This document shows positions 1 through 9,733 of a DNA stretch of 31,756 nucleotides, piece by piece. Origin of the DNA: an uncultured Olsenella sp. (GTDB taxonomy: Bacteria; Actinomycetota; Coriobacteriia; Coriobacteriales; Atopobiaceae); NCBI GenBank assembly GCA_900548775.1, contig URLM01000020.1, positions 1-31,756 of the forward strand. The letters are read 5' to 3'. The notes below the pieces were generated by a model. The model was not told the DNA's origin. It searched no databases and worked only from the letters and a program-made list of their open reading frames with translations. Positions within the stretch are counted from its first letter, which is position 1. The number at the start of each line of letters is the position of its first letter. Made by a program: the position numbers and the translations under genes.

Positions 1-98
1 CGCGCGGCTTGTTCTACTCTGCGGTCATCGGCCTCATCGTGATTACGAGCTTCCTAACCCAGAACGCTGCGGGGGGATTCATGTATGCCAACTTCTAG
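1..98 (+). CDS. C-terminus of probable MBOAT O-acyltransferase (partial)
   Basis: Only the last 31 codons are inside the window, read from position 3 to the TAG at 96-98. They give a hydrophobic helix (FYSAVIGLIVITSFL) followed by a short tail ending FMYANF. MBOAT/AlgI-DltB-like acyltransferases typically end with a membrane helix and a short aromatic tail of the FIYFQF kind, and SGNH-type partner genes commonly lie directly downstream, as here. The assignment rests on this tail and on context. The next gene starts inside this one (14-bp overlap), which suggests translational coupling. Identity is moderately likely; that it is a membrane protein is clear. Confidence 0.55.
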   Translation, partial: RGLFYSAVIGLIVITSFLTQNAAGGFMYANF

Positions 99-1485
99 GG
101 AGAAGCATGCCCGCGGCGACGCCTCCTCCCCGCGTGGTTGGCGTAGGAGGGTCGTCGAGACGCTCGTCGTGATCGCGGTCATCGTGGCGATGGACGTGAT
201 CTGCTCCTTTGCCCTCGAGCAGTATGGTTCGCTCTCGAGCGTCATGTGGAGCGAGTACCGCGCGGCGGCGGGGGAGGGCATCGACACCGTGGTGGTGGGC
301 TCCTCGACCTCGCAGCGCGCCTTCGACCCGCAGGTCCTCGACGCCGCGCTGGGCACCAGCACCTTCTCCATGGCAACGCCTGCGCAGCCGCTGGACGACT
401 CGTACACTGCCGCCGAGCAGGCGATCCGCGACCACCACGTGCGCCGCGTCATTCTCGGCGTGGACTACGAGTCCCTCTCGTTTGACAACTGGGCAGGGTC
501 GCACGTTGCCTTCGCCCGAGCCAAGATGGACGGCGAGCCCCTGCCCCAGGCCGTCGCGGACTATTGGCGGCTCCTCGTGAGCCCCTCCTTCGTCCGCAGG
601 GCGGACTCGCTGTGCGCCCTGTTCCCATGGGGCTACAACCACGTCAAGCTCGATCCCGGAAGCGTCGCCGCAAACGTGCGCGAGCGCCTGAGCGGGGACG
701 GCACGCTCGAGGCTGCGAAGGTCGTGAACGGCGGCTGGACCTACTACGGCCGCGGCTACGGCAACTATGACAACGTCATCGACTACTCCCTCGCGCGCAA
801 GGAGACATCCGTCGCCATCCACGGGACGAGCGACTTCAAGGAGGCCTGCCTCAACCAGGTGGCGGACATCGCCCGCCTGTGCCGCGAGAGCGGCGTGCAG
901 CTCGTGGTGGTGGTGACGCCGCGTCCGGCGTTCAACGTGCTGGTCTACGGCGAGAAGTACCCCGAGCAGATGTCGCGCCTCCAGCGGGTGGTCGAGCAGG
1001 GCGGCGGCACTTTCGTTGACGCCAACCTGCTGCGCTCCGAGGCCTACAGCCCCCTGGATGCCGACTTTGGCGACGGCGAGCACCTCAACCGCACTGGCGC
1101 CACGCGCTTCTCGCAGGCGTTCGCGAGCGTCCTCCAGGCGCTCGATGCTGGGCAGGACATTGGCGCCCTTTCGTATTCCTACGATCGCTGGGACCAGTAC
1201 CTGTCATCGATCAAGCACCTCTCCGCCATTGTCTCCCGGCTCGATGTGGGCGATGACGGCACCGCCACGGTGACCGCCCAGGCTTACACCGGCACGGACG
1301 TCCAGGTGGAGTATCGGTTCCTGCTGGTTGGGGAGGACGGCGGCACGACGGTCCTGCAGGACTGGAGCAGCGCGGACAGCTGCGACGTTCCGCAGGGGTC
1401 GCGCGGCCAGGTGATGGTCTGCGCTCGCCAGGTTGGCTCCACGGCGGACTACGAACGCTACTGTTTGCAGGGGTTGGCGCGCTAG
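85..1485 (+). CDS. Membrane-anchored SGNH-hydrolase-like protein, copy 1
   Basis: This is a 466-residue protein. A basic N-terminus is followed by one membrane segment (about residues 23-44) and an extracytoplasmic domain. SGNH-type marks are visible: the nucleophile block VVGSST at 70-75 (Ser in GSS) and a late D-G-E-H at 330-333 that would supply Asp/His. Residues 276-284 (VVTPRPAFN) form a further block conserved with the downstream paralogue. About 100 C-terminal residues beyond the SGNH core look like a beta-rich add-on. The start at 85 has GGGGGG 7 nt upstream and lies inside the preceding MBOAT-like gene. Context suggests acyl transfer to or from a surface polysaccharide, by analogy with AlgI plus AlgJ/AlgX pairs. 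The substrate cannot be told from the sequence. Confidence 0.75.
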   Translation: MPTSREKHARGDASSPRGWRRRVVETLVVIAVIVAMDVICSFALEQYGSLSSVMWSEYRAAAGEGIDTVVVGSSTSQRAFDPQVLDAALGTSTFSMATPAQPLDDSYTAAEQAIRDHHVRRVILGVDYESLSFDNWAGSHVAFARAKMDGEPLPQAVADYWRLLVSPSFVRRADSLCALFPWGYNHVKLDPGSVAANVRERLSGDGTLEAAKVVNGGWTYYGRGYGNYDNVIDYSLARKETSVAIHGTSDFKEACLNQVADIARLCRESGVQLVVVVTPRPAFNVLVYGEKYPEQMSRLQRVVEQGGGTFVDANLLRSEAYSPLDADFGDGEHLNRTGATRFSQAFASVLQALDAGQDIGALSYSYDRWDQYLSSIKHLSAIVSRLDVGDDGTATVTAQAYTGTDVQVEYRFLLVGEDGGTTVLQDWSSADSCDVPQGSRGQVMVCARQVGSTADYERYCLQGLAR

Positions 1486-1537
1486 GTGCGCGGGCACCGC
1501 TGCTTGCACTGTCTGTACGTGCCGGAGGAGGCATTCA

Positions 1538-2932
1538 GTGACATCGAGAAAGGCGGGAGAGAGCGCCCCCAAGGGGCAGCGGAGCGTGCTGCGCCGCATT
1601 GTCGAGACCCTGGTCATCGTTGCCATGGTTGTTGGACTGAACGTCCTTCTCGTCTACACGCTCTATCCCTATGGCTCCACGAGCGAGGTCGTGTGGTCCG
1701 AGTACTTCTCGGCCGCCGACAAAAGCATCGACACCGTGATAGTTGGCTCGTCGACGGCGCAGCGTGCCATCGATCCAAACGTTCTCGATGACACGCTTGG
1801 TACCAGCACCTTTACGCTTGCGACGCCCGCCCAACCGCTTGAGGACAGCTACCTTGCCGTAAGGGAAGCCCTCTCGGGTCATAAGGTGAGGCGGGTTATT
1901 CTCGGCCTTGACTACGAGACCATGTCGCTTGGCACCTGGGACAAAGCCAACGTCACGTACGTCCAGACCAAGGCGGCCTACGAATCGCTGCCCAAGGCGG
2001 TTGGTGACTACGTTGGGCTACTCACGAGTTCTGGATACCTCACCAGCTCGAAGTATCTGGAAGTCCTCTTCCCGTGGACGCTTGCACACGAGAAGGGCGG
2101 GATTCAGGGGGTTGCCAACAACCTGCGCATGCGCCTCGACGGGACGACTCCCATCGAGGCAGCGGGGGCACGCGAGCCTAGCTGGACCTATGTTGGCAAG
2201 GGGTACGGCAACTACGACTACCTGCTGGACACGAGCAACGCCAAGGCGTCCATGTCCACCACGAGCCATGCAATCGCGGATTTCACGGACGAGAACATGG
2301 GGATGCTGCAGAGGATCGCCGACGTCTGCCATGAGAATGGCGCTCAGCTCGTCGTGGTGGTGACCCCGAGGCCTGCGTTCAACGTGCTTTGTTATGGTGA
2401 CGCGTACCCCGAGCAGATGGCGCGCATGCGTGACCTGGTTCAGACGGCAGGCGGCGTCTTTCTCGACGCGAATCTTCTCAAGCGCAGCTGCTACGCGCCA
2501 ACCGACGAGGACTTCGCCGATGGGGAGCACCTCAACGCCACGGGCGCCGAAGGCTTCTCGGCTACGCTCGCTGACTACCTGGGGCGCCTTGATGCCGACG
2601 AGGACGTGTCTGAATTGTCCTACTCGTATGAGGATTGGGCTTCTTATCTGGCTTCGGTTGATTACATCTCGGCGGTGACGCTTGACGGAAGCGTTAAGGA
2701 TGGCGTTGCGTCGCTTGAGGCGACGCCGTACTGCGGAACGAACGTGCACGTGGAGTATCAGTTCTGCCTGTGTGACGCGGACGGCAACGTGACTGGCGTA
2801 CTGCGTGATTGGAGCAACGACGCAACTGCAACGTGCGAGGTGCCGGCAGATGGCAGCCTTTCCGTGCGCGTGAACGCGCGACGGGCGGGACTGGGAGTGG
2901 AGCCCGAGCGCTCCTGCGTCTGGAGTCTCTAG
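1538..2932 (+). CDS. Membrane-anchored SGNH-hydrolase-like protein, copy 2
   Basis: This 464-residue paralogue of the gene before it is collinear over its full length. It has a membrane helix at about 21-43, VIVGSSTAQRA (GSS at 70-72), the VVTPRPAFN block, a D-G-E-H-L-N block and the same C-terminal domain. I chose GTG 1538 because GGAGGAGG lies 7 nt upstream and the protein then matches the paralogue from its first residues. The longer reading from 1433 would overlap the upstream gene by 53 bp and add 35 non-homologous residues. Its codon use is less GC-rich at third positions than copy 1, with more T-ending codons, so the copies have diverged or copy 2 arrived separately. It probably works with the upstream MBOAT-like protein in envelope polymer modification. 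Confidence 0.75.
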   Translation: MTSRKAGESAPKGQRSVLRRIVETLVIVAMVVGLNVLLVYTLYPYGSTSEVVWSEYFSAADKSIDTVIVGSSTAQRAIDPNVLDDTLGTSTFTLATPAQPLEDSYLAVREALSGHKVRRVILGLDYETMSLGTWDKANVTYVQTKAAYESLPKAVGDYVGLLTSSGYLTSSKYLEVLFPWTLAHEKGGIQGVANNLRMRLDGTTPIEAAGAREPSWTYVGKGYGNYDYLLDTSNAKASMSTTSHAIADFTDENMGMLQRIADVCHENGAQLVVVVTPRPAFNVLCYGDAYPEQMARMRDLVQTAGGVFLDANLLKRSCYAPTDEDFADGEHLNATGAEGFSATLADYLGRLDADEDVSELSYSYEDWASYLASVDYISAVTLDGSVKDGVASLEATPYCGTNVHVEYQFCLCDADGNVTGVLRDWSNDATATCEVPADGSLSVRVNARRAGLGVEPERSCVWSL

Positions 2933-2965
2933 GCCTTCCTCTCTCCCTCTCCTCCGTCCCCCTCT

Positions 2966-3049
2966 CCTTCTTTATCGGTATCTGTGAAAAGGGTTCCTCG
3001 CCAACTGGGCAAACGCGACCTCCGATTCACAGATACCGATAAAGAAAGG
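2966..3049. repeat. Palindromic intergenic element, family 1, copy 1
   Basis: Perfect 21-bp inverted arms lie at 2968-2988 and 3026-3046 (core TTTATCGGTATCTGTGAA), separated by 37 bp. Weaker complementarity continues outwards (CTCCGTCCCC against GGGGACGGAG). The element sits between two convergent genes. Its interior read on the minus strand resembles the plus-strand interior of copy 2 at 17239 (both contain TCGCGTTT and end CTTTTCAC), so this copy is inverted relative to copy 2. The position would suit a bidirectional terminator or a REP/MITE-like repeat. Confidence 0.85.
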
Positions 3050-3088
3050 GGGGACGGAGGGGAGTGGGCGCATGAGGGGGGCACGAGA

Positions 3089-3121
3089 AAGGCGAGGCAG
3101 GAACTTCTCCTGCCTCGCCTT
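3089..3121 (-). terminator. Hairpin terminator of the esterase gene
   Basis: A perfect 14-bp stem (AAGGCGAGGCAGGA with its complement) and a 5-nt loop lie 24 bp beyond the stop of the minus-strand esterase. On the minus strand the stem ends in TTTCTC, a weak U-tract. It could also stop plus-strand transcription arriving from the SGNH genes. Confidence 0.65.
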
Positions 3122-3145
3122 GTGTTGCCGGTGGGGTTTGTGCTG

Positions 3146-4453
3146 CTAGCGGGCCGACTTGCGAGAGCGCGTGGTCTTCTTGGCGGCGGGCTTCTTTGCG
3201 GGCTCGGCCTTCGCGGCGGGCTCGGCCTTCGCGGCGGGCTCGGCCTTCGCGGCGGGCTTCTCGGCCGTGGCCTTTGCAGGCGCCTTGGTCTTGGTCGCGG
3301 TGCTCGCTACAGCGGGCTTCTCTGCCTTCTTTGCGGGAGCTGACTTTGCTGCCGGGACGGCCTTGGGTGCAGCCTTCTTTGCGGGTGCGGTCTTCTCGAC
3401 CTTGGGCTCTTCCTTCTTGGCCGCCGCCTTTGCGGGCGCTGCCTTGGGGGCCGCAGCCTTCTTCGTGGCGGGCGCTGCCTTCGCGGCGGGCTCCTTCTTC
3501 GTGGCGGGCGCTGCCTTGGTCGCGGGCTCCGCCTTGGTCGCGGGCTCTGCCTTGGCAGCCGGCGCAGCCTTCGTCGCAGGTGCCTTCTTGGCCGTCGCCT
3601 TCGCGCGAGACGTGCGCGTGGCCTTGGTGCCAGCGGGCTTCTTCGCGGTCACGGGCTTGGCCGGGGCGTTCTTCGCCGCCTCGGCGACCTCCTCGGCGTG
3701 GTACTTCTTGGCCTCGTCCAGCACGTAGGGGAGGAAGTACTGGATCTGCTTCTGCCACCAGGGCCAGTCGTGGTCTACGTCGTTGCCCCAGTAGTCGCAC
3801 CAGGCGTCGACGCCCAGCGCGCGGAAGGCGTCGTCCACGATGTGCTCGGTGCGCAGGCCCTCCTCCTCCCACGCGCCCTGGCCGCAGCACAGAACGATCT
3901 CGCGCCTGTTGTAGAGGTCGATGTAGGGGTGGTCGTGCGGGGTGTTGGGCAGGAAGTGGACGGGGGAGTTGAAGTACAGGGTGGTGTTCATCCAGTCGCC
4001 AAAGAAGAACTGCGCGTCATAGCCGCCGGAGAGCGCGATGACGCCCTGGAAGAGGTCCGGGCGGCGCAGGAAGGCGACAAGGGCGTGCGTGGCGCCCAGC
4101 GAGCAGCCCATGGTGAGCGGGCGCAGGTCGGAGCCGTTGCGCTCGTGGACGAAGGGGACGACCTCCTCGCACACGTAGTTGTAGAACGCCTCGATCACCT
4201 TGACGCGCAGGACGTTGTCACCGCCGCGGTCCGACCAGCCCTCGGCGTCCACGGAGTCGAGGGCAAAGAGCTGGACCTTGCCGCCCTCGATGTATTCCTT
4301 CATCGCGTCGACCATGCCGAACTGCTCGTAGCAGTCGCTCATGGCGTCCTGGATGGGAAATGCGACGATGGGCCATCCGGACTCGCCGTAGACGCGGATG
4401 CTCATGTCCTTGCCGAGGTTCTTGCTGTGCGCGGTTACCGTTTCCCGATTCAT
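3146..4453 (-). CDS. Alpha/beta-hydrolase esterase with histone-H1-like tail
   Basis: This is a 435-residue protein in two parts. Residues 1 to about 250 form an esterase-D-like alpha/beta hydrolase with the nucleophile elbow GCSLG at 116-120 (Ser118), a helix beginning THALVAF, and NDVDHDWPWW at 224-233, where Asp/His would complete the triad. Residues about 252-435 form a low-complexity tail of Lys, Ala and Pro in units such as AKAEPA and APATKK. It resembles bacterial histone-H1-like proteins and would be strongly basic and disordered. At DNA level the tail contains an 18-bp tandem repeat near 3190-3260. There is no signal peptide. The start ATG has GAGGGGAG upstream. The fusion partner suggests binding to DNA or to another polyanion; the esterase substrate is unknown. 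The tail is read from a single open frame with no stop, so fusion by frameshift is unlikely. Confidence 0.8.
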   Translation of the reverse strand: MNRETVTAHSKNLGKDMSIRVYGESGWPIVAFPIQDAMSDCYEQFGMVDAMKEYIEGGKVQLFALDSVDAEGWSDRGGDNVLRVKVIEAFYNYVCEEVVPFVHERNGSDLRPLTMGCSLGATHALVAFLRRPDLFQGVIALSGGYDAQFFFGDWMNTTLYFNSPVHFLPNTPHDHPYIDLYNRREIVLCCGQGAWEEEGLRTEHIVDDAFRALGVDAWCDYWGNDVDHDWPWWQKQIQYFLPYVLDEAKKYHAEEVAEAAKNAPAKPVTAKKPAGTKATRTSRAKATAKKAPATKAAPAAKAEPATKAEPATKAAPATKKEPAAKAAPATKKAAAPKAAPAKAAAKKEEPKVEKTAPAKKAAPKAVPAAKSAPAKKAEKPAVASTATKTKAPAKATAEKPAAKAEPAAKAEPAAKAEPAKKPAAKKTTRSRKSAR

Positions 4454-4788
4454 TTGACCGCTCCCCTCATTTTCTGACTCAAGGTTGCATCTTTATGGTA
4501 GCAAAACTGCGTTTCGGGTGGTTTTCGAATCTTGAAGATGCAGGGCCATCGTTATGTTATCCATTCGGCCCTTTCGCGCCAAGAAGTTCCTCGCGTGCTG
4601 GCGCCGCTGCCCCTCGCTGCCCTCTTGCGTCCACCCAATTCGGCCGACCGTCGAACCCCATGGTTAACGTCGGCGTCATGGGGGACTGCTATGCTAAAAC
4701 CTCATGCGGATGGGCGGCCACGGCGGCCCTGTCCGCCTGAGAGCGTTCATCGTGTAGGTGGAAGCGTTGCATCTGCGGAGGTTGTCTC
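4454..4788. other. 335-bp divergent intergenic region
   Basis: This region lies between the divergent esterase and SixA-CHAD genes. It is less GC-rich at its left end. TGCATCTT at 4486-4493 and AAGATGCA at 4535-4542 form a perfect 8-bp inverted repeat that could be an operator or hairpin. A candidate extended -10 promoter for the rightward gene is listed separately. I see no credible small gene in it. Confidence 0.5.
4664..4695 (+). promoter_or_regulatory. Candidate promoter for the SixA-CHAD gene
   Basis: An extended -10 (TG at 4687-4688, then TATGCT at 4690-4695) lies about 95 bp upstream of the start codon. A poor -35 (TTAACG at 4664-4669) is spaced 20 bp away, longer than ideal. This is pattern recognition only. 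Confidence 0.35.
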
Positions 4789-6339
4789 ATGGTCAGGACC
4801 CTTGTTCTCGTGCGGCATGGCAAGGCCGAGAAGGCGCAGGACGACTCGTCGGACCTTTACCGCGAGCTCACGCCGGATGGCCGGCATGCCCTCGAGATTG
4901 CATACCCGCGCACGTTCTCGCTGCTCGAGGACTACGACGACGTAAACGTGTGGTCGAGCCCCGCGATTCGGGCCATGCAGACGGCGCAGGTCGTCGCAAG
5001 CGTCCTGGGCGTCGACGGCATCGAGGTCGACCAGACGCTCTACGACCAGAACTTTGACGCCCTTCTCGGCCAGATCGCCACCACGCCGGAGGAGACCGTG
5101 GTCGTGGTCGGCCACGTGCCCTCGCTCGACGCCATCGCGTCGCACCTGCTTGGCCGCCAGGTCAGGCTGTCGAAGGGCGCCGCGATCGCCCTCGAGCTCC
5201 CCCAGCCCGCAGCTGCCGCCGAGGGGGAGGCGGCTGGCTCGACGCCCGCCCTGCCCTCCTCCGCCTCGCTCCTGTGGTTTGTCGACGGTCCCAAGTCCAG
5301 CGCGTGGGGCTCGCTCGTCTCCATCGAGGGGGAGGTCACGGCTTCTGCCGGCGAGCTCGCCGCCGAGGCCGAGCGCTTCTTTGCCAACCCGGATGACGTC
5401 GACGCCCTCTGCGACTTTCGCATGGCCGTGCGCAGGCTCCGCTCGCTCGTCTCGTTCCTCTCGCCCTGGGAGTCCAAGAAGCAGGCGGAGCGTGCCGACA
5501 AGATCCTGCGCAACCTGCTCGACGCCACCGCGCGCCTGCGCGGCATAGACATCTTCTCCCAGACGGTGGACGACCTGGTCGAGGCTGGCGAGCTGGGCGA
5601 GAACAGCCTGCTCCCCGTTGCGTGCGCCCACGAGCGCAAGCTCGAGCGCAGCTCGTTCATGGAGCTGGTTCGCAAGAAGGGACTGGTAAAGAAGGTCGAC
5701 TCCCTGGTCGAGGAGCTCTCGGCGTTTCGCTGGAAGAAGTCCGTGCTTGCGCGCGGCCTGGGCGAGGGTGACCTGAGGTCCCGCTTTGACGAGGAGCTTG
5801 ACGCCCTTGACCAGGCGCTCTTTGGGCTTGACCTCTCCAGCGCCAACGCCGTCTACGACGCCCGCCGCGATGCCAAGGAGCTTCACTACGTGGCCAACCG
5901 CCTGGGGGTGGTCCTGGGCGACGAGCGCGCGCAGATGAGCCAGTACATGGACGAGATTCAGCGCGACCTGGGCGCCCTCTGCAACGCGCGCACCAACGCG
6001 ACGCTGGCAGACGAGTTCCGCCACAGCCCGCGCTTCCGCGGCGTGCGCGCGGACCTCGGCGTGGCCGGTCGAGACCAGAGCGAGGTCGTCTCGGCCATCG
6101 TCTCGGGCATGAGGCGCCGCGAGGCCACGGACGAGGCGGCGGTGGACGAGGAGGACGTGCCTGCCGAGACGGGAGCGCTCGAGGAGAGCGCGGCGCTCGA
6201 GGCTGACGTGGCGACAGAGGCAGGCGCTCTCGCCGAAGTGACCGACCCGGCCGAGAACCCCGAGGACGCCGCCACCGGGGTGGCCCCCGAAGACGCCGCG
6301 CCTGTCGCCGACGCTGCCCCCCAGATTCCCGCAGAATAG
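4789..6339 (+). CDS. SixA-type histidine phosphatase fused to a CHAD domain
   Basis: This is a 516-residue protein. Residues 1 to about 140 form a histidine-phosphatase-superfamily domain. They include the LVRHGKAE motif (Arg9-His10-Gly11), SSPAIRAMQTA at 56-66 with the second Arg, and VVGHVPS with His109. This matches SixA, which dephosphorylates phosphohistidine. Residues about 190-440 form a CHAD helical domain: DFRMAVRRLRSL at 209-220, DAKELHYVANRL at 361-372 and LGALCNART at 394-402. CHAD domains bind polyphosphate in characterised cases. The last 70 residues are acidic and Ala-rich (Glu, Asp, Ala) and look disordered. The gene is 12 bp upstream of fumC, so they are probably co-transcribed. 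Inference: polyphosphate sensing or binding is linked to phosphatase activity. Confidence 0.85.
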   Translation: MVRTLVLVRHGKAEKAQDDSSDLYRELTPDGRHALEIAYPRTFSLLEDYDDVNVWSSPAIRAMQTAQVVASVLGVDGIEVDQTLYDQNFDALLGQIATTPEETVVVVGHVPSLDAIASHLLGRQVRLSKGAAIALELPQPAAAAEGEAAGSTPALPSSASLLWFVDGPKSSAWGSLVSIEGEVTASAGELAAEAERFFANPDDVDALCDFRMAVRRLRSLVSFLSPWESKKQAERADKILRNLLDATARLRGIDIFSQTVDDLVEAGELGENSLLPVACAHERKLERSSFMELVRKKGLVKKVDSLVEELSAFRWKKSVLARGLGEGDLRSRFDEELDALDQALFGLDLSSANAVYDARRDAKELHYVANRLGVVLGDERAQMSQYMDEIQRDLGALCNARTNATLADEFRHSPRFRGVRADLGVAGRDQSEVVSAIVSGMRRREATDEAAVDEEDVPAETGALEESAALEADVATEAGALAEVTDPAENPEDAATGVAPEDAAPVADAAPQIPAE

Positions 6340-6351
6340 GAGGTACGGCCC

Positions 6352-7716
<1,365 letters not shown>

Positions 7717-7755
7717 TCGCGGGGTTACCCGCGCGCACCGCAGAGAGGAGTTCTC

Positions 7756-9039
7756 ATGAGCGAGCGGAGCATCGAGACCCGCTGCGTGCAGGCGGGCTAC
7801 ACGCCGGGCAACGGCGACCCGCGCCAGGTGCCCATCGTCCAGTCCACCACCTTCAAGTACGACACCTCCGATGCCATGGGGCGCCTCTTCGACCTCGAGG
7901 ACTCCGGCTACTTCTACACGCGTCTCCAGAACCCCACGAACGACCACGTTGCCGCCAAGATCGCCTCGCTCGAGGGCGGAACGGCGGCCATGCTCACCAG
8001 CTCCGGCCAGGCGGCCAACTTCTTCGCCGTCTTCAACATCTGCGAGGCCGGCGGTCACGTGGTGGCGAGTTCCGCCATCTACGGAGGCACCTTCAACCTT
8101 CTCGCCCATACACTGGGCAAGATGGGCATCGAGTGCACGTTCGTCGATCCCAACTGCACGCCCGAGGAGCTTGACGCGGCCTTCCGCCCCAACACCAAGT
8201 GCGTCTTTGGCGAGACCATCGCCAACCCCGCGCTCGCGGTTCTCGACATCGAGAAGTTCGCCGCCGCCGCGCACGCGCACGGCGTGCCGCTCATCGTGGA
8301 CAACACCTTCCCCACGCCCATCAACTGCCGCCCCATCGAGTGGGGCGCGGACATCGTGACCCACTCCACCACCAAGTACATGGACGGCCACGGTGCGTGC
8401 GTGGGCGGTGCCATTGTGGACTCGGGCAAGTTCGACTGGATGGCAAACGCCGAGCGCTTCCCCGGGCTCACGACGCCCGACGAGTCCTACCACGGCATTG
8501 TCTATGCCGAGAAGTTCGGCCAGGCCAGTGCCTACATCACCAAGGCAACGTCGCAGCTCATGCGCGACTTTGGCAGCATCCAGAGCCCGCAGAACGCCTT
8601 CTACCTGAACCTCGGCCTCGAGAGCCTGCACGTGCGCGTGCCGCAGCACTGCAAGAACGCGCGCGCCGTGGCGGAGTTTCTCTCCGCGAACGACAAGGTG
8701 GCGTCCGTGCGCTACCCGGACCTCCCGGATGACCCGTACCACAAGCTTGCCGAGAAGTACCTGCCCAACGGAAGCTGCGGCGTGGTGAGCTTCGAGGTCG
8801 CGGGCGGCCGCGAGGCGGCGGAGCGCTTCATGGCCGGGCTCCGCGTCTTTGCCATCGAGACGCACGTGGCCGACGCGCGGAGCTGCTGTTTGCACCCGGC
8901 GTCCTCGACGCATCGCCAGATGACCAACGAGGAGCTGGTGGCGGCCGGCATCTCTCCCGCGATGGTGCGCATGAGCTGCGGCATCGAGGGAACCGACGAC
9001 CTCGTGGCAGACGTGGAGCAGGCCCTGGCGCGGGTGTAG
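7756..9039 (+). CDS. metY: O-acetylhomoserine sulfhydrylase (aminocarboxypropyltransferase)
   Basis: This is a 427-residue PLP enzyme of the Cys/Met-metabolism family. It makes homocysteine from O-acetylhomoserine and sulfide, and some members also act as cysteine synthase. Visible marks are the N-terminal TRCVQAGY, TRLQNPT at 55-61, SSGQAAN at 82-88, VDNTFPTP at 181-188 and the PLP-lysine block HSTTKYMDGHG at 203-213 (Lys207). The length of 427 residues and the insertions after the PLP lysine favour MetY over the roughly 380-residue MetB/MetC enzymes. GAGAGGAG precedes the ATG. It lies 39 bp after fumC and is probably in the same transcript. Confidence 0.92.
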   Translation: MSERSIETRCVQAGYTPGNGDPRQVPIVQSTTFKYDTSDAMGRLFDLEDSGYFYTRLQNPTNDHVAAKIASLEGGTAAMLTSSGQAANFFAVFNICEAGGHVVASSAIYGGTFNLLAHTLGKMGIECTFVDPNCTPEELDAAFRPNTKCVFGETIANPALAVLDIEKFAAAAHAHGVPLIVDNTFPTPINCRPIEWGADIVTHSTTKYMDGHGACVGGAIVDSGKFDWMANAERFPGLTTPDESYHGIVYAEKFGQASAYITKATSQLMRDFGSIQSPQNAFYLNLGLESLHVRVPQHCKNARAVAEFLSANDKVASVRYPDLPDDPYHKLAEKYLPNGSCGVVSFEVAGGREAAERFMAGLRVFAIETHVADARSCCLHPASSTHRQMTNEELVAAGISPAMVRMSCGIEGTDDLVADVEQALARV

Positions 9040-9133
9040 GGGAGCGACAACTCGCTCGGGGTGCCGCTGCTGCAAGCCGCTCGCGGCATCCGAGAAGGGC
9101 GCTTCTTGCGCCATACGCAGAAGGAGGAACGAC

Positions 9134-9733
9134 ATGCAACTCAGCTCGAATGGTCTCGCTGGTGAGGCAACGCTTTCCGCCACGGTCGTGAGGACCCCCT
9201 CCGCACGCGCGCTTGCCGCGGGTGTCGCCGTTGCCGCGGCCGTCGCGCTGCCACAGGCGGCGCACGTTCTCGGCGCCGCGCTCGGCCTGGGGCCAGCGGT
9301 GGGCCAGGTGCTCCTGCCCATGTTTCTTCCCGTGATGGCCGTGGGTCTTCTCGCCGGCCCCGCGTCCGGCCTCGTTGCCGGCGCGTTGGCGCCGCTCGTG
9401 AGCTTTGCCCTCACCGGCATGCCCGCCGGCCCCCTGCCGCTTCTGGCTATGGTGCCCGAGGTCGCGACCTTTGGTCTCGCGTGCGGCCTGCTGGCAACGA
9501 AGAGGCTCCCCTGGATTGCGAAGGTCCTGGTGTCCGAGGCCGCGGGCATCGTGGTCTACGCCGTGGTCCTTGCCCTGCTCGCCGCCCTTACTGGGAGCGC
9601 CGGCGTCGACGTCTTCGGGACGGTCCTCTCGGTGGCCAGGACGGGGCTCCCCGGTCTTGTGATCCAGTGGGTGTCCCTTCCCCTCATGATGCGCGTGGTC
9701 ACGCGGGCGGAGCTGCACCATGGCAGGGACTAG
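9134..9733 (+). CDS. ECF transporter S component
   Basis: This 199-residue, strongly hydrophobic protein has about five or six membrane helices. Residues about 55-120 (LLPMFLPVMAVGLLAG, ALAPLVSFALTGMPAG, EVATFGLACGLL) resemble the substrate-binding S subunits of energy-coupling-factor transporters. These usually have a Gly-rich helix 2 and a conserved Pro after the TG(M)P turn. No A or T subunit genes are adjacent, as is common for group II systems that share a housekeeping EcfAAT module. AAGGAGG lies 7 nt before the ATG. The substrate is not evident. The next gene overlaps the 3' end by 14 bp, so DUF1893 may be functionally linked to the transported compound. Confidence 0.72.
   Translation: MQLSSNGLAGEATLSATVVRTPSARALAAGVAVAAAVALPQAAHVLGAALGLGPAVGQVLLPMFLPVMAVGLLAGPASGLVAGALAPLVSFALTGMPAGPLPLLAMVPEVATFGLACGLLATKRLPWIAKVLVSEAAGIVVYAVVLALLAALTGSAGVDVFGTVLSVARTGLPGLVIQWVSLPLMMRVVTRAELHHGRD

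Noticed and set aside
1433..1537. N-terminal extension of the second SGNH protein
   Set aside because: It would overlap the upstream gene by 53 bp, lacks homology to the paralogue and has no ribosome site. GTG 1538 has a strong one.
2984..3728. Plus-strand frames rich in Gly/Leu/Arg or Ala/Phe opposite the esterase tail
   Set aside because: They are the antisense of the Lys/Ala/Pro repeat. Their repetitiveness is inherited from the real gene.
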